Part shown: positions 1-24,526 of the stretch, piece by piece
How positions within the stretch are numbered: the stretch's first letter is position 1
Layout: each line of letters opens with the position of its first letter
Source: Botryococcus braunii
Taxonomy: Eukaryota; Chlorophyta; Trebouxiophyceae
Length of the DNA: 64,000 nt
Assembly: GCA_002005505.1 (NCBI GenBank)
Contig: KV908439.1
Coordinates: 112,501 to 176,500 of the forward strand
Reading direction: 5' to 3'
Translations under genes and position numbers: made by a program
Notes under the pieces: model-generated
Database searches by the model: none
Told to the model about the DNA's origin: nothing
Seen by the model: only the letters and a program-made list of their open reading frames with translations

Positions 1-333
1 GCGATGGCCTTGATGGCGGTTTCAAAACAGAATTGGCAATTCCATGGCAGTATAACTTACAATACTACAGTACATTAGACTCTCAAGCTGAGAAGGCTGT
101 GATCCTGCGTCTGGTAAAGTCCGATGATCAAACTTTGAATCCCCGGCACCAACCGGATACAGGCGATGGACTGGTTTTGGTTGGACCACAGTTTCTGCAA
201 TCCCATGACAGTACAATCCAAAATACTACACTACATTCTACTCCAAGCTAAGAAGGCTGTACAAGTTAAATACTGCACTAAACTACACTCAAAGCTAAGA
301 AGGCTGTGACCCTGTGGCACCAACCGAATGCAG
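1..333 (+). repeat. Tandem repeat carrying copies of the EHD exon acceptor
   Basis: The unit is about 162-171 bp. The bases around the true acceptor at 333/334 (GCACCAACCG..CAG|GCGATGG) recur at 146-180 (GCACCAACCG..CAG|GCGATGG at 163), and the exon-like start GCGATGG..TTGATGGCGG recurs at 1-19. The intervening stretches (about 40-120 and 195-300) also match each other, sharing GACAGTAC..AATACTACA and AAGCTAAGAAGGCTGT. The array is intronic, immediately upstream of the first visible EHD exon, and continues off the left edge. Confidence 0.8.
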
Positions 334-11923
<11,590 letters not shown>

Positions 11924-11937
<14 letters not shown>

Positions 11938-12365
11938 TCAGGGTACCTTTTGGATGAATTAAAGAGGCTCTTATCTCATGCGGTTACCGTTTAGATGAAT
12001 TAGAGAGGCCTATGCCTGATCAGGCTATCTTTCAAATGAGTCAAAGAGGCTACCGGATCCACGGATACACATACAGGGATAAGGAAAGGGGCGCTTAATG
12101 TGATTGTCCCGTGATTCCGCCTGAATCTTATCTACTCTTTCAGATCGGATTGGTTAAGCGCCGTTTTTTTATTCACCTGTGACAGATAGTGACAAAAAAT
12201 CGCTACACTAGTGCACTCTCTTGAAGTTTCCTAGCTAGCTCCTAGCCAGGCGGCTCCGGAGCGCTTCGATGCGTCAGAATTCCGGAGTTGAACTACGTAG
12301 TATACGGAGGGAGGCAACCCTATGCCTGATGCGCATACTATATAAACCCTATGCCTGGTGCCTTA
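11924..12365 (+). repeat. Repeats of the EHD stop-codon region
   Basis: The last codons and stop with flanking 3' UTR (CCTATGCCTGATCAGG..TTT.GATGAATTA.AGAGGC) recur at 12008-12050. Shorter copies, CCCTATGCCTGATG and CCCTATGCCTGGTG, occur at about 12319 and 12348. Intermediate GATGAATTAGAGAGGC also occurs at 11995. This is the same exon-edge duplication seen at internal junctions, but at the 3' end of the gene. Confidence 0.75.
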
Positions 12366-13908
12366 GCTCAGCAGCTTAGCTATGATGTTTTTGCCTTCTT
12401 TCTCGATCGGAGCTCCTGGGTGCCATGTTTTGCACAGACCCCTGAATTAGTATGGGTTGGTTACTTCACGGCTATCGTTATAACGGCTACATACGTAGAC
12501 TGTCAACTATCATTGGCGAGGGCGAAGGTGTACAGCTATAGGTACGTGGAGGCCCTGCACTTTGCAAATCGAGATTCGAACGAGATTCACACCCTCGAAG
12601 AGTTGACTGCAACAAGGGTCTTTGAACTTACAAGGGCCAGGAATAGATCTATGGGACGAAGTCAGAGGGTATGTTATGTAAGGGGCGAAGTGTACGTATG
12701 TTCTGGACTTTTAACGCCATATGTAGATATGCGTCTATGTGCGCTCGTCAGTGTTGCCTCTTTGATCAAAGAGGCATGAACGGCCCCATCGAAAGATACG
12801 AGCCGTATGAATCATACTATGATACCGTATGATGTGATCCAGCCGTGAAGGGCCATACTTATCAATGTCACCTGAGAGAGGTCGCCTTGGCGTGCGTGTT
12901 TAAGCTCATGAGCTCTAGAGATCTGATCGGAGTTTAATTATGCACAAGCTTGTGCAAGGCATCTTGTGCAGAAGGCGCCGTGCAAACATTGAATGGCCAT
13001 GGTCGCTAGATCCCTCCAGTCACAGTGACTGCTTCGAATGGTACATCTAGAATTCTGTTTGTGCTGGTTCCGTCCTCCTAGATCTAGAGACCAAACATGG
13101 GAAGGAAGGAAGGAAGGGAGGAAGGAAGGAAGGGAGGAAGGAAGGCCATATCGCCATGGCCATGCATGGAAAGGAAAGAAGAAAGGCCAAACATGGCCAT
13201 GGCTAGAAGAAAGAAGAAAGGCTTATGAGTCTTTCCTCTTTGTAAAGAGGAAAGAAGCAAGGCTGAACCTGGCATTAATGGCTAGATCTAGACCTTGGGG
13301 CATGACGCTTTTGTCATGGTGGCGTGCGCTTGCAATTGCTACAGCACTTGCAAGACGCTACAGTGAGACTACTCTCGCTGTAGTCTTTGCCATGAAACTC
13401 AGTTGTAGAAATGTCGTGACATGTTTGTAGAGCGCTCTCACCAAAGTGAGCAGGTTTTGGGTGGCCTTTTGAATGACTCCTTTATGGAGGATCCCATGGG
13501 TTGCACTTCGGCCAATTGCAAGGCCGTCGCGGGAGTGTATTCAAGGTTTCGAAATGCTAATTCACAAACTTCCAAATTTGACTGTGTATCAATAATCTTT
13601 TGATTCGACCTTTCAATATCGTTTGATGCTTACGTTCAAGCAGGCAATTTGCACCCCCACTCAACAAATTAAAAATCAAATCGGGAAGTATGGGCGCGCA
13701 CACTTTGAATCAGGTGATATTCCAAAGCTCCCTTCACCCCCACCCCCTCTCCCCACCCAAAAGCCCTTACCTAGCTAGGTACTCACCTCCAGCTAGCCCT
13801 GGGATGGATAAGATACGTATCAGAAAGAGTGTATACAGGGGTCCAAGTATATATACGTATACCCCTGTATACATATCCTTGTATACATACATACACCCCC
13901 GCAGTGTA

Positions 13909-14045
13909 TACATGTATACACTGCAGGGGTTTATGTACATCTGCAGATGTATACAGCAAAGGTATTTAGTCTAGCATACATGTATACACTGCAGGGGCAT
14001 ATGTACATCTGCACATGTATACAGCAAAGGTGTTTAGTCTAGCAA
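13909..14045 (+). repeat. Two-copy tandem duplication, about 68 bp
   Basis: CATGTATACACTGCAGGGG..TATGTACATCTGCA.ATGTATACAGCAAAGGT.TTTAGTCTAGCA occurs twice in direct succession. Each copy is itself rich in GTATAC and CTGCAG palindromes. Confidence 0.9.
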
Positions 14046-14334
14046 TAGTGGCGGACTTCGAGGCCCTAGAGTCATGATTCCACGGTGCACGTCAGACTCC
14101 ACATCCACAGGAATGGGTCGACCATGCCAGGAAGCTGAGCTGCCACGCGGTCCTCGAAGTCATCATACACTCGAAATGATGCGCATATCACGTAATGACT
14201 TACGGGTGCGAGCTCAAGTTTATAAATTGTAATTACAAGTGTGTCATGCACATGCTGATTGTGCGCAGACGCATTCTATAGGTACCTATGCCTACGTATA
14301 CGTAGAACACCATGGCCAGTGTTGTGCTGCGCAC

Positions 14335-14480
14335 CACTACATGTACACATATATGCATATGCATATGTATACATGTACACATATGCATATGCATATGCAT
14401 ATGTATGCATATACACATATGCATACGTATGCATATACATGTACAAACCTGATGTGCTTGTGTACACATATACATGTACA
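14335..14480. repeat. Palindromic ATGCAT/CATATG tract
   Basis: Runs of overlapping hexamer palindromes (CATATG, ATGCAT, TGTACA, GTATAC) form a self-complementary, cruciform-prone tract with no coding sense. Confidence 0.85.
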
Positions 14481-15636
14481 CATATGCAGCTGTATTGGTG
14501 GGCATCACAGCACTGGCCACATGCACGGTGTCATTCAAGCTTGAGTCTTGAAAGCTCACTCCGGTTACCGATACCATTGATATATATCGTATGTACGAGC
14601 ATAATTTGTTTTTCCTTATAACCTGTTATTACCTGGCACGGGCCACGGTGTCCTCTAATTCTTGAATGCTTATTCCCGTTACTGTTACCATCGATACGAG
14701 CATGATTCTTATTACCTTAGAACTTGGCGTGTGTATCGACAGCATACGGGAATACCCTGCAGGTTGCGGCCCGGTATCTGCAGTGCGTGTCGCAGTCGGT
14801 AGTCTGTGCACGGACTACCGTGGGTAAAGGAGTGTAGGCGTTACACGCCTACAAGCCTGGGCTGAGTCTGATGACATGTCAGACTGTACAGGGCTTTTCA
14901 GACTATCTTTGGGGCCCAAGTCCTTAAAGCAAGCTTTACCACGTGCCGCGTGGGCACCCCCATGGGGAGTGGAGAGGCTCTGCACAGGCCAATATAAGGC
15001 CCTATGGTGGATGATTGATGAAGAAAACAAGCAAGAGTAGGCTTTACAATTTCCTGCATTTGGATTTGTCTTGCAAATACGTAATCAAGTTGGTGTCCAA
15101 TTTTGCAACAACCAAGATTTTTGAACTTTCTAATTGGGTCAGCAAGAAGAAATCATAAGTTGAGCTTCGAGCAAGACATATGTGTGTCTGTATATAACCC
15201 ATACATGGATTCTTTCTCTAGATAGAGAAAAAATTTGGGTGCATTGTAAGGATTATACCCGTCCGTACTGCATATAGTAGTACTCATGCCTCATGTTCAT
15301 GTCCATCCATCAATGTGCAATGGCATGTCCCTCGAGACTAGAATGTGACGGTGACTGCTCCTGCGACGACTAGAATGGGAGACGGTGACTGCACCTGCCC
15401 GTAACAAGCCCCTCACGCTTATCACAGCACACAGAATGCTGGCAGATTTGACAGACCCCTAGAGACCATATTCACGAAGAAATACACCAAAGAGCAAAGA
15501 GCCTGGAGACCAGTTCTTTGGTATAAAATGGAACCACGTGCACGTGTACCACAAACATGGAACCAGGGGCCGCACACAATGCATCAATTCTCTCACACAC
15601 CCACACCCACATATGTGCGCCGGGACTCTCTTTCTC

Positions 15637-15640
<4 letters not shown>

Positions 15641-15730
<90 letters not shown>

Positions 15731-15811
15731 ACGCGCACACACACACACACGCACACACACACACACACACACACGCACACACACACACACACACACACGC
15801 ACACACACACA
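15641..15811 (+). repeat. (CT)n-(CA)n microsatellite
   Basis: A short CT run is followed by about 140 bp of CA with GCAC interruptions. Confidence 0.97.
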
Positions 15812-16110
15812 GACATGTGCACGCATAAATGGTTGCAGACGTGTCAAACATAGGCAGATAAATACATTGGCTGTAAAACCCCAAGAAAGGTGAAGCTCCA
15901 AACGAAAAGCATGCCAAATTCGGCTCTAGAAAGGGTTCGAAGCACTCATACAATTGTGAACATGTTCTTCAACGTATGTCTTAGACACGCAAGCTTTAGT
16001 CGGCATAGTTGGTTTAGCTTGTTGACAAAACCTCATGACGGGGGACACCCGGACTATACATAACTTCCAGCATAAGACAAAATTTACAGGCCCGGTGCTT
16101 GGGCTGTCAA

Positions 16111-16111
16111 T

Positions 16112-16172
<61 letters not shown>

Positions 16173-16180
16173 GCGCGCGC
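16111..16180 (+). repeat. (CA)n microsatellite
   Basis: CA run ending in GC alternation. Confidence 0.96.
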
Positions 16181-16817
16181 GTGTGCACGTACGCACTTAC
16201 ACTAGCTTGCTCACCAAGACACACTCATGTAAGCTTCATTGAACATCCTCCTGTAAACCTTCAAAGTACTTTCTTTACATTGGATGAGTAAACACTATAC
16301 TACGGCTAGCTTCAACTGCTACTGTCATTGAAATTGGCTCGAGCTCAAAGCCCTATTGCTTCTGAATCCCACGCCGTTTTCTAATTCATGGTGTCTTGAT
16401 GATGATAATTGCAGGTGGTGGGAAAGTAATCATGCCCACATCCTATTGCTGATGAAGAGACCTGATCCTGACTTCAAAAAATTCCCCTATGTAACGCTCC
16501 CCTTTCGGTGCTACATAACAACCACAAATGCGATCACGTCAAAAAGACAGCTGTAGCGATCACTTGACATGTCCTGGAGAGACAGCTGTTCTATCGCAGC
16601 AGGTCAGACAGACAAAGGTGCTCCTTGAGCATTCTAGGGAGCTCATCATTGGCAACAACAGTGTCTTTCACGACCCAAAACGCCAGCACGACCCTCATCG
16701 TGGGTTTGGGTGCCCGTGAATGAGGCCCAAGTCGCCAGGCTCTTGGCTGCAAGCCAGGAGGTCCAGTCTCTCTAGAACCATGTTTGAGGACACATCAATC
16801 GAGGTCAGTAAAGGACC

Positions 16818-16823
16818 TTTATT
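16818..16823 (-). terminator. AATAAA-type polyadenylation signal
   Basis: On the minus strand AATAAA follows the TGA at 16837-16839 after 13 intervening bases. It supports the chosen 3' end of the unrecognised gene. It could be coincidental. Confidence 0.45.
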
Positions 16824-16836
16824 TTAGTGAAAAGGT

Positions 16837-19800
16837 TCAAGCATGACATGTAAAACTCCCCATTGGGACAATGGAGGTGTTGCCTATTTCAAATATATGC
16901 TTGAGGGAGACCGAAAATAGAATGGTCACCCTCTTCTTGTCGTCCATGTTCAGACAGAGGGAGTCTTGAGACTCCCTGTGCTGAATGCTTCCAAATACGA
17001 GAGCGTACCACACTGCGTCTGTGACGTCTTGTGTGGTTGCAACCATTTGGTTATATGTTCTACATGACCCGCCGGGGTGGCTAGGTATGCCTATCACTGC
17101 ATCATTAGTGTGAAAAGACTTCTGACGGTCATAGGTTGCTGTTTGCTTGCCGTTAGCCAAAGGGACCAAATTACAATGACTTCCTTCACCGGTGCATGTG
17201 CCCTAACCCAGAGCACTTCACTTTTTCCCAGCCACATTCTGCTGAATTTGCTCGTCTGACCCTTGTGTCATACTTTCCCTTTCGAGCAGATGAAAGAATC
17301 CCCTGGCCATAGGGCATGCATCTGCAATGCTAAGTCTCCAAGTGATGCATTCAGCACCCGGCTATGGTCACAAATAGCAAGTCCCAACGTGATCTTCAGC
17401 AACAACCATAGCAGGCGTTGGCAGGAACCCCCCCCTCCCCCCAAAAATCCCTTTTCTATTTTCCCCTAAAGGATAATCTGGAGTACTCACCAATCAGCAC
17501 GTTCACAGCTGAAACTTATTTTAGAAAACCAAGCACACTAGCAGAGTAGTGCAGCGCACTCCATCTGCGTCAAAGTGTGCTTCCGTTCAGGCCCCCAGGA
17601 TCTGCAATGAATCACATTGCAGGTCCAATTAAAACCGCTGAAGGAGGCCGGCTCTTGAAAAATTGGCATATGTGCTAGTTCAGGGATTGGCTTAACGGGT
17701 GACACAAAAAGGAACCTTGCAACTCACCAACCAACCAAACCATCCACAAATACTTAGCCTATAATGCCGGCATTTGAGGCTCGCAATCCCACATGGAAGG
17801 AGCATTTGGTGGAGTACTGGGATATAAAAATTTACTGCATCCCACTAATTCTGAACCTGAAAGAGTCATCTTTCCAGTTTAAAAAATTTCTGCAAGCTTG
17901 GATGTGCCCTACGGCAAATGTAGAACATTCTTAAAGGCAATGTCCCAAACAGCATGCGCGATTCCTAGCACAACATTTTTTAATGTCTGGCCTGTGTCCC
18001 ACCCAAAATTTCAGACAGTTCATTGATGCGCACCCGCTGCCTTTCTACCAGTGCTGTTCTACAGTTGCTGCCCACAACCCGCAAAGCCACGTAGTTCAAC
18101 TCAGCTATACAGGAAGTGTACAGCCTCTCCAATAACCCCCGCGTCACGTTTGTCATGTGTGCAATGGTGTGAACGACCCAACAGTGGAGGACGCAGCCAA
18201 AGTGTAATAGCTTCACGGAGCCCTCTCAAGACTGGTGGTGGCAAGTCTAATATTCACTCCCTTCTAGAACTTCTTTTAATCCTTACCGAGACAACGTGAT
18301 AGGAATAAAAGTATCCTTTGTCCCACACCCTGGGCCCCTGGCCTTTGGCAGCGACATCAGCAAAAGAGTATACCGCCCCTTCTCAGCCGCTAAACAACCC
18401 AAAATGTCTGCTGAGCAGGGGAAATGTGGAAGGCTCCCATGCGGACCGCGCCCATTCCTGGATAGCCCAGGCCAAATCCTAAGGGCCAGAGCGGCTGGGA
18501 GAAGTTCTCGACTACGGGGCCGCTCATTTTGTTAAAGGTCGCCCACTGTGCAATGTCTTGCATGTCAAAGTCCAAGATGACATTGTCTACAATGTTGGGA
18601 GTGCCATCCTTGTTGACTCCGTCCAAGACCGGCATGAGGATGTCCATCATGAAGAACCGTACAGCGCCCTTCCGCGGAAGGTACCAGGTGGTGTTGGGCA
18701 CGGGGATGTAGGCAGTATTAATCTTGCAAATGGTATCGATCTTCAACAGAGGTTTGCTGCGGTCCTTTGGGTCAAATATGGACACGTCTTCGCAACCTGA
18801 TGGCTGGGTTGTCCATTCCCAAACTGTTGGAGTGCAGTAGTCTGCAAAAGGGGAATTTGGCCCACAGTACTTCGCTTGCGATGCCCATGACTGCGTGAAT
18901 GTGAATGTTTCGGCTCTCTTCCCGTTTTTGTCTGTGTATGTTCCTTGCAACGCATACACTCCCTGCACAGCGCAAATCCCCTTCAGGCCAAAGTGTTCCG
19001 TCCTTGTCCATCTCGCAGCTACTCAACTCATGTACTCATATACTTTCAATCCATATTGCTTATAATATATGGTGCTCTTAGAGTCCTGTGCATGTTGGAT
19101 GTACTGGAATGAGGCGTTTAAGATGTTTGCAAACATGCATCCCAACCGGGGAGCAATGCGGCAGGTGTGCCAGGGCTTTCTCTAGCCCTGCCCCTCTTGG
19201 GGGTCGGACAGGCCCTTGCCCCTGCTCTTCAGTCACTTCTTTATGTGTGAAAGCTTGTGTTTCTTGAACCATGATCATCTCGAGGAGGCTAATCCAACGC
19301 CCGCAATAACAAATGTTGAAGCGCCCCCCCCCCCACACCCCCCGGGGGCCTAAGTCAGAGGGCTGAAAAAAGAGCCTAGCATCTGTGTAGACTAAGCCAA
19401 GGCTCCACGATGGAAACCTCTTGCAAAAGCAGTAAAAGCTGCATTGACAGTGTGCTTCATAACATATACTCCAAAGAATGAAACACAGTGCTGCAGGGAC
19501 ATTGCCTCAAGAGGGGGGGCCAAAGCCAACAACACCAAAACAGCACTGCTGCCTCAAAGGTGCTTTCCAGAGTGTTTCCGAGGCAAAACCAGACCACAGA
19601 TGCTGCGTGCTTTCAAGTAGACTATATCTGAGTATGCTCATATGAATGTGGTGGTGTATGGTGTGGCTATCCATAAGTCAAGGGTGGGGACAGATCTGGT
19701 TACACTTAAAGTCCACAAGGGAAGATGACCGTTTAAGGCATACATAGTAAAATTGGCCCTCGGGGCCATTGAAGGAGCCAAACAGGATGCCTGAAAGGCC

Positions 19801-20585
19801 ATATGGTGCAGGTTGGAAGCTAGGATTAGCGAAACGCAGTGGCGTGTCAGGGCTGTTCTTTCCATAACCGAACCAAGCATATCCATTCTTGACCTCCAAC
19901 CAGGTATTCGACCGGAATACTATCTCATCCGCCATTTGTGGTCCAGCTTCTGTATGCGGTCTGCAAGTTTCCCAATGAGATGGTCATGCACTCGGCTTCT
20001 CAGATGTACAACACCCAAGCTGCACCTGTGGTGGCATTGTAACTTTTCACGCCAAAAAGAGGGTACAGGAGAAGTGCATGTGTGAGTTTGCGCTGTTTTT
20101 GCAACAAGGGCTTTATTGCAAGCCTTTTGACACTTAAAAATCAAAATGAAAGCTTGAGGGAGAGGAGTATCTTGAAACTACCCCAACTTCCAGTAATATC
20201 ATTCATATGGAGTCTGCTGTGAGTGATTGCGGCGTATACCAAGGGAATGGTCCCAGCCTTCAATCTCCTATCCTCTCTGTACGACTTGGTCGAGGTGGAG
20301 CAGCAGATGTTGCTGTTGAGCTGCTAGTTCAGAAGACTCCCGTGGCAGCGAAGGGCTCGCTCGCAAGAAACAATGAATATGACGAAACGGCTACAGGAAT
20401 TCAGGATGTTCAGGACGCAAACTCAGATAGGCATACTGTGTTGCATTCGCCGCAGGTTTCTCAGCACCATTTCCGTCTTTCTTTGTGGGCGGCGTTTGTG
20501 AAGATGCTTGCACAGCTACAATAAGATCAAGTAGTGAATATGAAAATGTCAAGCTCAAAATTGTCAAGACCGTTGCAGCCTTCAT
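16837..20585 (-). CDS. Unrecognised multi-exon gene, likely secreted protein
   Basis: I do not recognise the family. Minus-strand coding blocks are: 20585 to about 20413 (start MKAATVLTILSLTFSYSLL, a plausible signal peptide); 19949-19744 (...GYAWFGYGKNSPDTPLRF... to FYY|GTATGC); 18962 to about 18470 (GVYALQGTYTDKNGKR... with Cys, NTTWYLPRKG and LDFDMQDIAQW); about 18380-18287 (FADVAAKGQG...YHVVS|GTAAGG); 18222-18003; and 17096-16837, ending GSFTCHA stop. An AATAAA lies 14 nt past the stop (16818-16823). Phases agree between 19744 and 18962 (0), 18287 and 18222 (0), and 18003 and 17096 (1). The link from the first block to 19949 is unresolved, and an extra exon around 20235-20312 is possible. 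The 18470/18380 junction is also uncertain. Signal peptide, cysteines and N-glycosylation-like NTT/NVT sites suggest a secretory or luminal protein. That part is inference. Confidence 0.6.
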
Positions 20586-21128
20586 CTCCCTTAGCGACTT
20601 ATGTCCAGGACCGCCGTACGACAGTCAAACAACGTATCCCTGCCGAAGGTTCCAGAGGTCCCTGATGTGCGGTTAAAAGTGTCATAGAGTATAACAGGGT
20701 AATAGAGTTGTAACTCTGTGAGTCAATTGTGTCTCTACTGGGTTGTCGCACTCAGAAGTTGAGCGTGCGGGAGTGTTTACGTGGGGCTCTATCCATTTTA
20801 AACCCCGCGGGAGGGTCGTCAAGGAAAACTGTATTTATGTCATTTCGTCGATCATCGACAAAATCCGATGAACCGTCGAATATCGGAGCCCAAATACTCG
20901 GGCCGCCCAAACTGCGTTATTGCTGAAACTCCGGGCGACCCTTAAGGTTGCCAACCAGTGGGCGAGATATATGTATGTTACTTATCATTGCCGTCCTCTT
21001 CAGCACTAAGGCTGCTGCTGGATGTAATATCCCTTCCCTCCTTCTTTCCAACCCATTACTAAATGTCCTTTGGGTTCGGGTTCTCCAGTCTGTGGTTTTG
21101 CCCGTTCATCCGTGCGTGCGCGCACGCG

Positions 21129-21129
<1 letters not shown>

Positions 21130-21187
<58 letters not shown>
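21130..21187 (+). repeat. (GT)n microsatellite
   Basis: Uninterrupted GT run flanked by GCGC/GCGT sequence. Confidence 0.96.
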
Positions 21188-21190
<3 letters not shown>

Positions 21191-24045
21191 CGTGCGCGTA
21201 CACTTACGTAATGGCCGTTGCGGTACAGTTCTAACACAATCTGCGGAGGGTTGCAACTACCTCATGCGCTACCCCATAACGCATCACGGGGTAACTCAGT
21301 CCAAATGGGTGCACGTCAGACTGCCACATGTCAGACTGCCATAGGGTGTGCACACCCTAGATGTACTTGGCAATGGCCTAAACTGACGCGTTGTGACTTC
21401 TCCACGTGGTTCTTTGGTGTGAGTTATTGCGTTGAAGGAGTGTGACAGCCAGTGAGACGCTGCATGGCAGCACTGTCACGCAGTGTCTTACAGTGCCTGC
21501 CGCACACCGCCACACAGTGACTCACAGTGGCTCAAATAATTGCAATATTACAAGCAAGTGGGACCAAAGCTGCTAGCATGCTACGCTTGAAACCCCATGG
21601 GATTTCAAGTCGGACTCCGCCAGCGGGACTGCAGTCCGACTTCAAATTTGAAGTGGGACATGTGTGTACACCACGCTCCCCACGGGCTGTCCATGTTGAC
21701 AGAAGTCACAGACGACAGCTGCAACGCTTGCTGTGGTCACCTTAAGATCACAGGCAGTCGTACTGTTCGGTTTCATTCGATGTTTGGACATGTGATATAT
21801 CTATATAGCATGACCGATATAGGGAAATAGACGTCCCTTTGAAATGTACGTGATCACAAAACTATGTGGTGTGGCTGAACGACCACGGGCATTTTTCGCA
21901 CAACCGAGGCACTCGTACATTGTGTGGACATGTACAAGCATTGGATCCATGCATGGGGCTTGTCCATGGAGCGCAGGTCTCCGCCGGGACCAGTGCAGGC
22001 GATCCCAACGAGTCAGGCGTCCATGTAGTTGTTGCAAGCCTTCTGTGCAAGCTGCAGCAGGCATAAAGCTGATGGAGTCCTTCAGGAAGCAAGGAATTAC
22101 AGCAGGCTAGCCAAAAGCAGCCACTAGCTAGGTTGATGGAGTCTACAGGAAGAAAGTAAATAATACAATTGTAAGTAAGCAGAACCATGGTGGCCAGCCA
22201 CTATGTTGATGGAGTCTCTAGGTTGATGGAGACTCTAGGTCTAGCCACAGCCAACGCGATGTTGTGGAGACGGGCCTCTGCAGATATAGGGCATCGGCGG
22301 GGCCCCTGCAGATATATACAGTGCATCGGCGGGTCCCCTGCCAGTCACGTGAATTGGGTTTCTGCACTGTGCACGTACTTCGTCATTACGCTGTATGTGC
22401 AAATGGCATCCCAGCCCCCCATGGAGACATAACAGGGTTTTACTATATGTAAAAAAAGGGGCTTTTTGGGAAAAGGGGGGGGGGTGGCAAGGGGAGAGTT
22501 GGGTGGGAAAGAGTTCGATGCTCTGCTCTATGCTAAACATGGAAAGGGAAAAGATGGCGAAGGGGTTGTGCGGGAGACCTGCGAAACTGTAATAACTGCA
22601 ACTATGGAGGTTGAGGGGGAAGGTAGGGGGGGGGGGCGCCATGAGCAATGTTAATGCTCTACTTGGATCTCAAGTCCGATGCACTTGGTGTAGCAGCATC
22701 CTCAGTCTAAAACTGATGCCAATGGCCGGTGGTCAAGGAACTAGATATCGCAATTGCGACACTTCACTTGCAACACTAGTGAAGTACTTCTGTTGTATTG
22801 TTAAGATTATTTAGTCCCTTTCCCTCAGAAGAGTAATGGTGGCCACGTGAAAGAGAGAGAGAGAGCGGTGAGAGCAGTTAGGCAAATCGTATGGACAATA
22901 TTTCCATAGATGATGAGGTACAGGATTGACATCTCAGGAGGTAATGTAGTACACAGACACGTTTTTCGAACTGAGGCGGTGGTGCGGGCAGGGTTAAGCA
23001 AGGCACTTGGTTGGAACTATTAAGGCACTCCGGGTGCTCGCCTCTGTTGCCAATCAGTCCTTGTTACTTGGGGAGTCACTGCTCTGCTACACTCACACAG
23101 CTGGAGAGTGACACCGACTGAGCCCCCGTCGTGTCCACACCATGCAGGGAATACGCCAGCCCATAACCTTACAACTACACAGGGTTGCAAAACTTCAATT
23201 GCAAGTCAAGGCCGCTGGTCAAGGGACCAGATACGGCAACACTGCACAACAATGGTCCTCCCTGACAAGCTTACATACGCAGGTCATGAAGGCAGAAAAT
23301 GACATTGGCGTAGTTTTAACCTTGATGACAATCCCTATACCCTCACCCCTAAACCCTAACGTGATCACCCAGCCGTCTGTAGAAAGGTCATAGATGGCGA
23401 TCACCGGAGCTTTACAGGATACACTGCATAGTGTGCAGGTGTAGCGCCTCTGGTGTCCCGGGTTTCTTCAGCGGTTACATCGAGCATAAGCGAGCGCCAT
23501 GAGCTCGGACATAACCTGATACCTCCGGGGACTCGTTGCCAGAAACCCTTGATGGTACACACAAGAGAGGTTGCAATACTGATGGTACACTATGCCCTAG
23601 CTAGGGTACCCACGGGCGGCGAATACCGTAATGCCCATCTGAGATCATGATTAATATCCGCTGCTGAGTCACCTAAACCAACCCCTGGAAAATGATCTCC
23701 TGAAAACGCTAAAAGGTCTAATTTCTCGCTCTGCAGCCTACATGGGCACAGTTTGCCTCACGTGGCTAGCGAAAGCTTACTTAAAGATATGACAACGTTT
23801 GATCATGTACCTTACCAGGGAATCTATTACTAAACTACACGGTGGAATGGGAGTTGTCCGGCTCCCATGGGGGTCGCTTAAAAGAATAGGCCTAGGGTAT
23901 AAGCAACACCGCTCAGTTATAAGCTGCGCAGTAGGAGGTGCTGGTGTGAGAAGGGGGTCCACACCATCAAGCAAGAATGCGCTGGCAGCCTTTCATACAT
24001 CCTATTCACACATACAACATCTTACAGAGCGCAGACAGATGCGTC

Positions 24046-24526
24046 ACTGCACATGTGCATGTGGACTCCTCCATCCATGAGAAGACTAGTCATTGCTGTT
24101 CCCAAAGATTTTGCTTCTCGGCTTCTAAATGCCTGTAAATCCCAACCCGGTTGGTAAATGTGGAAGAACACTGACTAGTCTGTGTCGTGGATCTCACATT
24201 AATGTTGACAATATTGTCGACCGAAACTTCTAACACGGTACTGACAGCAGTACTAGGATTTTAGGACGATCAGTAATTTCAGTACGTACTGCACATGTGC
24301 ATGTGGACTCCTCCATCCATGACAAGACTAGTCATTGCTGCTCCCAAAGATTTTACTTTTCGGCTTTAAGTGCCTGTAAATCCCAACCCGGTTGGTACCT
24401 GTGGAAGAACACTGACTAGTCTGTGTCATGGATCTCACATTAATGTTGACAATATTGTCGACCGAAACTTCTAACACGGTACTGACAGCAGTACTAGGAT
24501 TTTAGGACGATCAGTAGTATCAGTAT
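24046..24526 (+). repeat. 242-bp tandem duplication
   Basis: Two adjacent copies (24046-24287 and 24288 to about 24526) start ACTGCACATGTGCATGTGGA and end TTTTAGGACGATCAGTA. They differ at a few positions (GAGAAGACTAG vs GACAAGACTAG; TCTAAATGCC vs TTTAAGTGCC). Each contains GACAATATTGTCGAC-type palindromes. Non-coding. Confidence 0.93.

Larger units (their letters stand above)
12366..16836. other. Intergenic, no gene identified
   Basis: Contains short palindromes (for example 12755-12776), GGAA repeats at 13100-13145, a tandem duplication (13909-14045), an ATGCAT/CATATG tract (14335-14480) and two CA microsatellites. An open frame at 12351-12779 (142 codons) begins inside the EHD stop-codon repeat and has no recognisable motif, so I treat it as chance. 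Confidence 0.6.

Noticed and set aside
12351..12779. 142-codon plus-strand frame after EHD
   Set aside because: Starts within the EHD stop-codon repeat, has no motif and no splice or codon evidence; length alone is weak in this AT-rich stretch.
18600..18680. MDILMPVLDG read as a response-regulator receiver motif
   Set aside because: Only this decapeptide resembles a receiver domain; the surrounding residues do not, so I treat it as coincidence.
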